Shown: one piece after another, positions 34,199 through 46,100 of the stretch | How the letters are laid out: each line of letters opens with the position of its first letter | Numbering within the stretch: position 1 is the stretch's first letter | Origin: Solen grandis | Lineage: Eukaryota; Mollusca; Bivalvia; Adapedonta; Solenidae | NCBI GenBank assembly: GCA_021229015.1 | Contig: CM037777.1 | Span: forward strand, 51,701,658-51,765,657 | Reading direction: 5' to 3' | DNA: 64,000 nucleotides | Notes under the pieces: model-generated | Seen by the model: only the letters and a program-made list of their open reading frames with translations | What the model was told of the DNA's origin: nothing | Database searches by the model: none | Position numbers and translations under genes: made by a program

Positions 34199-37100
34199 GT
34201 AAGAAATTAATGATTCGTCCTAGATTGGTTTCGTAATCAAGCGTGACGTTAAGGGTGAAATTCATCAGGATCTGCTGTATCAAAACACAGGGAATCGGCT
34301 TATAGTCCATACAGTCGATATATAGAGATAACATAATATTATATTAATCCCTATATATCAACTGCATGTACTTTGAGCCAATTCCCTGTGTATTAAAACA
34401 CATACCAGCCGTGATTCAGGTTTTGTAGATTGTTAAAAAATATTTGAATATGTAATTTGTAATTTACACACGGAGATATCTAGACATTATCACAGGGGCT
34501 CGACAAAATATGTGTAGAGCCCTTGTGCTGGATAAATAAAATTGCCATCTGTTTTCTGTTAATTGTTACATGATATCATGATTATTTGCAACATACAATT
34601 TATTTGTGTGATGAGGAAATGGTCATTTGGAGAATGGAGCAAAATATTGTTCCATTTCCACTCAAAAATGAAAACTTAACTAACAGTTTATGTGTTAATT
34701 ATTGTTTTGATTAAGAAGACAGAATATTTTTTTTTTTTTCTTGATTTTACTTTCTCAAGTTTGGAGAGACGAGTGGTAGCTTTAGGTCTTTTACAACGGT
34801 AGCCGGACGTTTAACAGTAAATTACCAGTTCAGTAAATTAATTTTAAATATTAATTGGTTTGGACGTTTTGGTTAAATGATTTTTTTATAGTGTTTACCT
34901 ATGATATATGTTTATTACACCTAAACGCATGATGTGTGAAAGTAGATTGTTTATACTAAAATATCATTAACTTAAGCTTTAATTAAGGTTAATTAAGTGA
35001 GACAGAGTGAGAGAAAGATGTGTGAGAGAGAAAAATGAATTGTTTCTTAAACGAAATTGTTTTTGATTTTTTTTTTTGTGTGTGAGATTTTTTTTATTTA
35101 TGTAATATGTAATTGTTTTTCATATTACATAAATTAAAAAAATATCTATTTTTAAGGCAAAAAAAAAATCAAAAACAATTTCGTTTAAGAAACAATTAAT
35201 TTTTCCTCCCTTACACATCTTTCTCTCACTCTGTCTCATTTAATTAACTTTAATTAATGCCTAGGTTAATGATATCTTTGTATAAACAATCTACTTTCAC
35301 ACATGCGTTTAGGTGTGATTAAACACTATATAAAAGAAACGTCCATAAATCTTTACAACCCTGTTTAGTAGGAAGCCCAGTTATATTTCCATATAGGCCA
35401 AGTGAGCATTTCTCAGATGACTTAATTATAAAAAAGATATGTTGAAAGGAAAACAGGCTAGCTTTTATAACTTATATTAATTCCCTCTTGACTGTACCTC
35501 AATTGGACCAGTATTTTGCCTGTGAAAGCCATGAAAAATCCATTCCCCAAAGCAGGGTTCAGACCCTTGAATCCACAGTCATGTATGTCACTGCAGGACC
35601 ACTGAGTGCTGTTAAATTGATGTGAGGGATTCCTTATCAGAAAGGAATGCTGTTTGATAGGCATTGTGTAATGTGACAATTTCTCTTTTCAATCTTTAGT
35701 GTTTGAACAGTTAAATTGCTGTGTAAACTGTATATACTGGTTTTAAAGTATTATTTGAGAGTTCATTGGTTCATAATTGGGAAACTAAAGTAGCTAGTCT
35801 TGTGGTTTCAATGTACCTGAGTTATGTTGCAGTCTACTGAAATAGTTGGCATTCAAAAACAATATTTCCAATTAATTGTGTTAAATAAAACTTAAAAACT
35901 TAAGGGCAAACTTTATCGTTCTTGTGCCTCTAATTACAATTCTCAGATATTTTATTTGTAAACAATTATAGTTAGTTATCAATTTAATAACTTATGTCAA
36001 CTTAGGTTTACTTAATGTAAAGAAAAAATTGCTGAATCTCAAGCCAGGTCATCCTACTAGATCATTTATGACAGTTTCCATTTAAACAAGACATTTAAGC
36101 AGTTTGTAAAATGATAATCATTGTCACATGTTCTAGGTGGCCAATTACCTACCAAGTATTAGTGCCGCTATTGGCCGAGCTCCACAGCGATACATATGGC
36201 GCATATTGATATCCCTTCACGCTGCTCCACGGTTCATGTTCGCCTTCTCCTACTATGGTTGGTACATGCAGGTCTATGTCGGTAAGTACATGTCTGGATC
36301 TTAATCCTGTACCCCGAGAATATTCATACACAAATTTTTGATTTGATAAAGTTAAATTTACCTAACTTTGAATGGTATATATATGTAAGAATGGATTTTT
36401 CTTTGCCACAAATACTGAGTAGAACCTGAGCTATGATATATCAGGGTTTTCTTAAGTGGACGCCCGCTTGCCCGCGCCCGGTTAAAATCACTGCGGGCAA
36501 GTGCTTTTTCAAAGAAGATAGCCCGGCGGGCAAGTTTATTTATGTAAATGATATCTTTCAGGTTTTTTTATTTTCTAAAGTATATCAGGGGTGAAATTCT
36601 TGCAAATTGTGTTTGATACATACTAACTTAAATTCACGTTAATATTACACATATTTTGTTTTAAACCTTAACAAACACCAACTTACTTAAAAGTTGGGCA
36701 ACCTTTTTTCACTGAGGGCTAGTAGATGTTCAAAGTAACTTAATGCCCCCCTAGACAAGTTAAAGTCAAATTCTTAAGTAAACCCCTGTATATCTATATA
36801 TCGTACAAGCAAACAGATGGCTTTTGCCAGGATTTCTCAGAACCGCAGGGTCTGCTCTGTTTACCAAAGTTTCATCTATATGAGGTTATTGTTATGATAT
36901 GTTCATCAATATGACACTTTCATAAGTATGGCTTAAAACACTCCAGGAGAAATATTAGTAAAAATATGGAAATGTATGTAGCTTTGAATTTAACAGAATT
37001 AACTGCATCAGTCATCGGTCAAAATAATATAACCTTCTTTTTTTTTTTCAATACTTGATGAAAACCATGTCAGTGACTGTTGCACATGCACAGTGGTAAC

Positions 37101-40100
37101 AGTATGTATCATCTGTAGATGTAAACAAGTTGTATGAGGTGACAAAGCAAGATGTCTGCCTCCCAGCTGATTTTGATGGAATCTGTCATCCATCTGCTGA
37201 CATCTTTCAGGAACTTGCATGACTCAGCAGTTGAATCACTTGAGTCAGCACAAATTTCCCCAAGAATGAGGCTGGATTTACGAAAATTTTCAGCAACTAA
37301 GCTGATATGTCACTTACTGAAAATGGGCTTTTGTATAGTAAACAGTGAAAGTGAGTCAACCCTTACAATGCTAAATATCTCCATCCATTGGACTTGTCCT
37401 TTCCACATTTTGAACTGTACCACTAGTTGTTTTTTGGGGGGTGCTAAATGAAAATTTATTTACTGAATAGTGAACAGTTTGTATAGACCATGATCAGACT
37501 GCATGATGTGCAGGTTGATCTTGGTCTGCACTAGTTGGAAAGGCAGTCACAAGTGCCTACCATATTGTCAGGGTTAAACTTCTCGTCATTAGTCAGTTAA
37601 AGTCAGATTCATTTCTTATCTCAGTATTTTATTGTACACTTTCAGTTTGAAGGGATGTCTGATTTTTCAAAAATGCATGACTGGATAAGATTGCATCCAG
37701 ATAATTTTTGTTTTTTTCTTCATATTTTTTTTTATATGTCTTCTGTATTAAGTTTTTCATAATTATGCCAGGATTTCTAAAAATCCTGTTACCAGTGTAT
37801 ATGTTTCTTTGTCTTTAAGTAATTTACTGGTATTTGAATTTGACATACTAACATACATGTACATAATTGATGTATACGTCTTTAGTCATATCTGTAATCA
37901 TAAATGAGGTATAATGACACTTATCTAATCATAAATGTTTTATAATGACACTTACCTATTCATAAATGTGATATAATGACAGTTTGATACCCTGGTGGTT
38001 TTATTGTACCACTTGTCTCCACCTCAAGATGTTGACAACCACTTGACACAAGTTTAATATCAATTTAATAATGTTTCATGCAGTGTGTTTTATCTCTTGT
38101 TTTTTACCTCATAAATATTCATGTACAAATTTTAGACATCATGAATGTAAATTTACTAATCTTGAAATACCATATGAAATAAAAGATTTTTCTTTGCAGA
38201 ATTTCATACATACACCCAAACTATGCCCATTTATAGGTTCAATAGGGATGAGAATACAAGTTTGAGTCCGAGATTGTACTTAGGTATTTTTGAGACATGT
38301 AGCCAGGACTCAATATTTTGGAAAAGGACTGGTGATTTTCAGCATATATCGGAAGATCTCTTAACCACTCAATGACTCCACCTTACAGCTATGTATTTCA
38401 GGTAAGAACCAGGCATTGTATGCTGCCCTTGTCAAACTGGCCATCTTCCTGCATATCATCGAGAACAGCATGTTGATCCTACTTACCTGTGTCTCCTCCA
38501 ATGAGAACAACAGTGAGTTCCTGTCTGACTCTAACCTTCTCTTCCCTGTAACTACAAATGTAATCCTATACTTACTTGATTAACCCCTTTACCTCATGAA
38601 TATTCATGTAAAAATCTATGACTTGATGAATATTCATTTATTGAACTGAAATGGTTTATTAAGAAATGGATATTTCTTTGCCATGCGGATTGAGTAGAAT
38701 CTGAGCTACAATATTGTATGAGCATACAGAGGAGACCCTGATCAGATAACTCCTTGAGGAGCAGTCTGATCTGGGTGTGCTCTGTTTGCAAATGCACTCG
38801 AAATGAGTCTCTTAGTATGCGATCAAGAGTGAATAGACTTTAACCCTTTCCCTCATAGAGGACACCATGAAAAGGCCTATGCGAACAGCATAAAACCAGA
38901 TCAGCCTGCGAGTAACTCGCAGGCTGATCAGGTTTTATGCTGTTCGCTGCTCCTCAGTGGTCTGGAAATGAGGACTTTATAATTAAATTTGGTAAGGTTT
39001 AACTGTGGTTTTCTGCAGATCAGGCTTTATGTGATACCTTTTGAGGGCGTCAAAATGAGTCTATATGAGGGAAAGGGTTAAAATGAGTCTATATGAGGGA
39101 AAGGGTTAAATGAGTCTATATGAGGGAAAGGGTTAAATGAGTCTATATGAGGGAAAGGGTTAAATGAGTCTATATGAGGGAAAGGGTTAACATGGGGTTA
39201 GATGGAGGATCCTTGAGCGCTGGGTTCATGTTGGAAATTGATGTTTGCAAGTTTCATCATGACCAAGACACCTGAGGGTTCGGATCTCCTCATTATTAAT
39301 TTAAAAGAATGACTTTTTATTGTTTTTCTTGCAATTAAAGAAAACCGTCTTTATTTATATTTTTATGTGCTTGTTTGTTTTGAATATTGTTATGTTTTGT
39401 CACCAAAATTCTGTTGTGGGAGTAAACTTGTCTAATATTATTTTACTTTCAGATACGAAGTAAGTTTGAACCCCATTGGGGACAAGCATTTTTCATGACT
39501 TTCCCAGGCACATAGTACTGATTCATTTCCCAGGAACGGTCGACAGGGATTAGAATAAGTTGTAAAAACTTGTTTTCCTATCGACCTAAAATAAATAAGT
39601 TTAAACCTAACTTTACTTGTTCTGACCTTTCCATACGATAAGTGAGAGTAAGAGAATTTATGATAGCGTTGGTCAGGGGATCTCAGCCTTCAGTCAGGTG
39701 GCATGTTCAGGTCCAAAATCTAATACAGTGATTTAATTTTCAGGGACAAATGACAAGTCACAATTTAACATTAAAATTATAAATTGGAAATGCAACTCTA
39801 TAATTTACAAGACAATATTAAGCTTTTAATTGGTGAATGTAAATGCCTTGAAAATTATATGTATCATGTTGATTTTTTTCTCTTTTTTTTTTTTTACTTT
39901 TTTTTTTAAAGAAAATGTGTTTTTTGAAATTCCAAAATTGATTTTGTTTTATTTTTACATTAACTCAAAGGTTTGAGTGTGTAATTAAGGAAGGTTGTGA
40001 AATTTCAATCCACATGGACAAGTATAACAGAAGTTACGGACATTTCATTTCTTACCCAAATTTTGCGCAAGCATTTTCACATTTATATGTGGTGCTTAGC

Positions 40101-43100
40101 AAATTTTAGGATTTAGAAAGAAACAAATATTTTACCTTTCTTTTGGCTGAGTGGTTAGAGCATCCGCCTATATCTACAGCAGACTACTGCAGTGTGGTTC
40201 ACAAGCTTACATAGCCTCCAAATGACATAAATATTGTTGGTGGGACATTAAACCTAGCAAACAACAAGCATATGTCTCATTTATTAGACTCACTATTAAA
40301 TGTAATATTTTCTGGTAAATAATGACTCAGAATACTTTGTCATACTTTTATACAGGTGCAGGATAGGGTCCTAGGAAAAGATTTAAGCACAGCCTGATTT
40401 TCTTTCTCTGTAGATATACATGAGTCCAGTTTCATCATTTTCATCATCACATCCTGGATGTACATGTTGTTGACACTGGTGTTGGGGCGGTGGAACCAGC
40501 AATGTGGGATGCGACTGGAGAAACAGGTAAACTTGAGGCGACTGGTCCCAGTAGTAGGTGGTTAGAGTGTCTGCACTGGAATTGAGAGGTTGTTGGGTCT
40601 ATCCCCAGCCGCGATATGTCAAAGTTGTAAAAATCTTTACTGGTATAGCTCCCTTGCTTGGTGCTCTGTATAAATGTAGGGTATTCTAGGACTGGTTGGC
40701 CTTGTGCTTGACTGGGTGTGTTATCATGCTAAACACTGCAGTGTGGCTGCACTATATCTGTCTCAAGTAGACATAGTCTCCAAATGACTAAAGTACTTTC
40801 GATTAGACTGATCCAATGCTATCATATATAAACATTCTTATTCATCAATCTGTGGTACTGGTCCTTGTGGACAAGTGTTAAGAGCATCCGCCCTGTTACT
40901 CTGAGGTATTGGGTTTGATCCCCGTCCACAACTTACCTGAATGTTGTTCAAAATGTTACTGGCATACTTCCTTTAATTTCATCACATAGAGGTAGTTCCA
41001 TAACAGGTATGCCAATGTGAAGATAATGAGACTGGGTATGGTATCATGCCACTTGTATATGGTGTGTTTTTGCAACAAGGCAGTATTATGTCTGTCTGAT
41101 ATAATGGAGCCTTCATTTGATTTAAATACTGTTGGCAGGATAATAAACCTAAGCAGACAAACTTTCTGACAAACATGTATTAGCTGTAATGTAATTTAAT
41201 TATAAATGATTATCATCATTTGATTTTTCTATGCTCAACTCATTGACATTGAGTTTTCCATCGCACACTCATAATTTTGTAAAGCATCTTAGAATTCTTA
41301 TACCGGTAGATGTTTGATAAGTTATGTTCTTGCAAATTTTGTTATGAGATAAAGGCTGTATATTGGATTGTAAAGGCAGAAATTTAATCCATGGAGTTTT
41401 ATATGACTTCAATAGATTTTATTAGATAGCAAGGTTGATAGGGAGTCAAAGTACAACCCTTTATCTTTGATTTTATTGAAAGAAGTTCATGTAACTATTA
41501 TTGGATAGAAGGACAATGAAGACATAGACTTATATGTGAAAGTCAGAGTAAAATGAAATTGCTTGTACAATGTATTGGAATTTTCATAAGTTATAGTAAA
41601 GAATGCCTTATTGTTCAGAGTTAATCGTGGTTGCTATGTTGGTTCTTTTATTGAAGTTTTATTGTACTACGTTAGTGAGCAGATTATTGATGATGTAGTG
41701 TCAGTGACCATGCAGTAGTCTCATGTTGTAACCAAGTAAATGATTGTTGTTTACATTTATAGATTTGTCTTAGATTCTTTAAAACTATTTTTTTATCTAT
41801 TGGATAAAATCATGATGACATTACAATTTGTTAAAATGTATTTACATAACAAAATATCATTTGTAAATTAACAGTAATTTAATGTATTATTGTATGAATG
41901 ATATTGTATATCATAATTGTTTACAATTTTACTGCTTCAGATCAATGTTATGTTCAAGTTAATCTGTTACTATAACAGTAGTAGAATGTCAGACCTCGCG
42001 ATTAGTGATACGTACAGATATATTTCATCACATGCTTTCATTTTCATGTCTTGATACCTGTCATCACCTGTAGTTCATTATATTCCCTATTTTCTATCTT
42101 CCAGGCGATCTGTCAATATCTGTAGGCTGCATGTTGTTTAGACGCATGCGTTGTGGCATAAATTAATGATGGAAGTTACTGTTGTCATCTTCTCTGGGTT
42201 ATTCAGTGCAAGAGTACTTGCTCATTATCGGTCGTGGTGGTGGTGTGCACTTCCGTATACCTGGTCTATGTTACCATTGCACCTGTCCAGTTTTGGGTCA
42301 AACATAACAATATCTTTCATGTCGTCCATTGAAAGCTGGAAGGGGCTATCAGCATATGTAAAAAGAAGACTGATAGCCCCTTCTGGCTTTCAATGGACGA
42401 TGTGTCTGAGGTATGGACAGGAATATCTGTACTGAGGGCTCTTGTGGTTTTAGGGCTGAAATGGTACGAGACAGTACAACTGTGCTGCGATATTTCGTCT
42501 TGTGGGTTGCTACCCGGTACATTACTTTCAGTATGTACCAAGTGCAAATCGTCAAAATATGACTGAGTGGCCTTGTCTTATCTCTCTGCTGCGTATCCAA
42601 TCAAATACGATGTTCTGTCTTGACTTTCGTTATTTCTAGATGCAAATGAAAGCCCCAATGAAGATTGCATTAGAATTATTGACCCTCTCCCATTCTGCAG
42701 GTGGGAAATTTGGAAGTATTTCAGGGCACCATTGAAAGCTTTGCCATGTCAGCATGCAACTCGGTACTGTGCCATACAGAAGACCATGTATGGTGTCCCA
42801 TACCATACTGTGAGTGTACTGTACTGTTTCAGTCATACTTGTGGTATTTACTAGAAGGAGCGAGGCTCTGCTGAATCCCTGCCCATAGTCTGGTGCCCAT
42901 GTTACGGGTGTCTTTTTCCATACAGTAAACACAGAATTGATTCTTTTCATATTTATATAATTACAATGTATATACAGTCAAACCTGTCTTAAGTGGTCAT
43001 TCATTGGTACAAAAGAAAGTGACCACTCAACAGAGATGACTGCGAAATGAAGATTAAATATATAGCAAAATGCTTTAGTTTGGTAATATCATGATTGACC

Positions 43101-46100
43101 GCTTAATACAGGTGACTGCTAATACAGGTGACTGCTAATACAGGTTGATCTGTACATGTATATTGCACATTTTAAACTTTTTAAATGTTTATATCATTTT
43201 TTTACCACATTGTCGTCTTTGAGTAAATACTTTGAACTGTTTCTTTATAGTGGTGTAGTAAATTACTATAAGATCCCTTGATTGTCTCAGAACGTTATGA
43301 TGTCATAGTATGTGAGCCGTATAGAACAGGGGGTGCCAGGTAAGAGTATCTAGCTCCCCTTAAGCTTCAGGAGAATCTTGTTCAGTATGCAAGGATATGT
43401 ATCAGTTGGTCCTCTTTACAGAATGGTTTTTGGTTGATTTACCAAGGTACCTCTGTGTGTTTGGGGTCTTCCATCCCCTATAATTAGCTGGATGGTGCCT
43501 TATGACTGATATACTGTTATAATAGTAAACACCAAAATAACAGAATTGTTTTTACTTGTTTTCAGGATTTGCTGTCCTATAAATATAAGAAGAGAATGGT
43601 TTTTCATGTTTTCTAGATTTGCTGTTCTATAAATACAGAAGAGAATGGTTTTTCATGTTTTCTAGATTTGCTGTTCTATAAATACAGAAGAGAATTGTTT
43701 TTCATGTTTTCTAGATTTGCTGTTCTATAAATATAAGAAGAGAATGGTTTTTCATGTTTTCTAGATTTGCTGTTCTATAAATACAGAAGAGAATGGTTTT
43801 TCATGTTTTTTAGATTTGCTGTTCTATAAATACAGAAGAGAATGGTTTTTCATGTTTTCTAGATTTGCTGTCCTATAAATATAAGAAGAGAATGGTTTTT
43901 CATGTTTTCTAGATTTGCTGTCCTATAAATATAAGAAGAGAATGGTTTTTCATGTTTTCTAGATTTGCTGTTCTATAAATACAGAAGAGAATTGTTTTTC
44001 ATGTTTTCTAGATTTGCTGTTCTATAAATATAAGAAGAGAATGGTTTTTCATGTTTTCTAGATTTGCTGTCCTATAAATATAAGAAGAGAATGGTTTTTC
44101 ATGTTTTCTAGATTTGCTGTTCTATAAATACAGAAGAGAATTGTTTTTCATGTTTTCTAGATTTGCTGTCCTATAAATATAAGAAGAGAATGGTTTTTCA
44201 TGTTTTCTAGATTTGCTGTTCTATAAATACAGAAGAGAATTGTTTTTCGTGTTTTCTAGATTTGCTGTTCTATAAATACAGAAGAGAATTGTTTTTCATG
44301 TTTTCTAGATTTGCTGTTCTATAAATATAAGAAGAGAATGGTTTTTCATGTTTTCTAGATTTGCTGTTCTATAAATACAGAAGAGAATGGTTTTTCATGT
44401 TTTCTAGATTTGCTGTTCTATAAATACAGAAGAGAATTGTTTTTCATGTTTTCTAGATTTGCTGTTCTATAAATACAGAAGAGAATTGTTTTTCATGTTT
44501 TCTAGATTTGCTGTCCTATAAATATAAGAAGAGAATGGTTTTTCATGTTTTCTAGATTTGCTGTTCTATAAATATAAGAAGAGAATTGTTTTTCATGTTT
44601 TCTAGATTTGCTGTCCTATAAATATAAGAAGAGAATGGTTTTTCATGTTTTCTAGATTTGCTGTTCTATAAATACAGAAGAGAATTGTTTTTCATGTTTT
44701 CTAGATTTGCTGTTCTATAAATACAGAAGAGAATTGTTTTTCATGTTTTCTAGATTTGCTGTTCTATAAATACAGAAGAGAATTGTTTTTCATGTTTTCT
44801 AGATTTGCTGTTCTATAAATACAGAAGAGAATTGTTTTTCATGTTTTCTAGATTTGCTGTTCTATAAATACAGAAGAGAATTGTTTTTCATGTTTTCTAG
44901 ATTTGCTGTTCTATAAATACAGAAGAGAATGGTTTTTCATGTTTTCTAGATTTGCTGTTCTATAAATACAGAAGAGAATTGTTTTTCATGTTTTCTAGAT
45001 TTGCTGTTCTATAAATACAGAAGAGAATTGTTTTTCATGTTTTCTAGATTTGCTGTTCTATAAATACAGAAGAGAATGGTTTTTCATGTTTTCTAGATTT
45101 GCTGTTCTATAAATACAGAAGAGAATTGTTTTTCATGTTTTCTAGATTTGCTGTTCTATAAATACAGGAGAGAATGGTTTTTCATGTTTTTAGCTCACCT
45201 GAGCACGTGTGCTCAGGATGAGCTATTAGGATCGATGAATGTCCGTCGTCCGTCCGTCCGTCCGTCGTCCGTCGTCCACAATTTGTTCGTTTGCACTCTA
45301 GCATCTTCATTTTATGAGCAATTATCTTCAAACTTTAAAACAATGTTTATAACCATAAAATCTCGGCCAAGTTCGATTATGGCTGATATCGGAACATTAG
45401 GTCAGGAGTTATGCCCCTTTTAAAATTAAAAAAAGCCAGTTTTAACATTGTTTGCACTCTAGCATCTTCATTTCATGAGCAATTATCTTCAAACTTTATA
45501 TCAATGTTTATAACCATAAAATCACGGCCAAGTTCGATTATGGCTGATATCGTACCATTAGGTCAGGAGTTATGCCCCTTTTAAAATTCAAAAAAGCCAG
45601 ATTTCACATTGTTTGCACTCTAGCATCTTCATTTCATGAGCAATTATCTTCAAACTTTAAAACAATGTTTATAACCATAAAATCACGCCAAGTTCATTAT
45701 GGCTGATATCACATTAGGTCAGGAGTTATGCCCCTTTTAAAATTAAAAAAGCCAGAAATCACTTTGTTTACACTCTAGCATCTTCATCTTTTGAGCAATC
45801 ATCTTCAAACTTTATGACAATGCTTATGACCATAAGGTCTCGATTGAGTTCGATTATGCTGAGATCCGTCAATTATCAGGAGTTATGCCCCTTTTAATTA
45901 AAAAGCCAATTTCACATTGTTTACACTCTAGCATCTTCCTTTTTTTAGCAATCATCTTCAAACTTTATGACATTGTTAATGACCATAATGTCTCGATTGA
46001 GTTCAATTGTGGCTGAGATGGGTCATTTAGGTCAGGAGTTATGCCCCTTTTAATACAAAAAATACAAGATTTCACTTTGTTTATTCTCTACCAACTTCAT

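Noticed and set aside
42151..42950. Cluster of overlapping ORFs on both strands in PGAP2 intron 4
   Set aside because: They result from the local hairpin and low stop density; no conserved motif in any frame.
43548..45190. CRISPR-like array (regular repeats)
   Set aside because: Units are contiguous with no unique spacers, the setting is a eukaryotic intron, and the unit derives from the adjacent exon boundary.
45148..45423. 91-codon + strand ORF
   Set aside because: It spans the last minisatellite units and the CCGT tract of the inserted element; the frame is a product of repeats.
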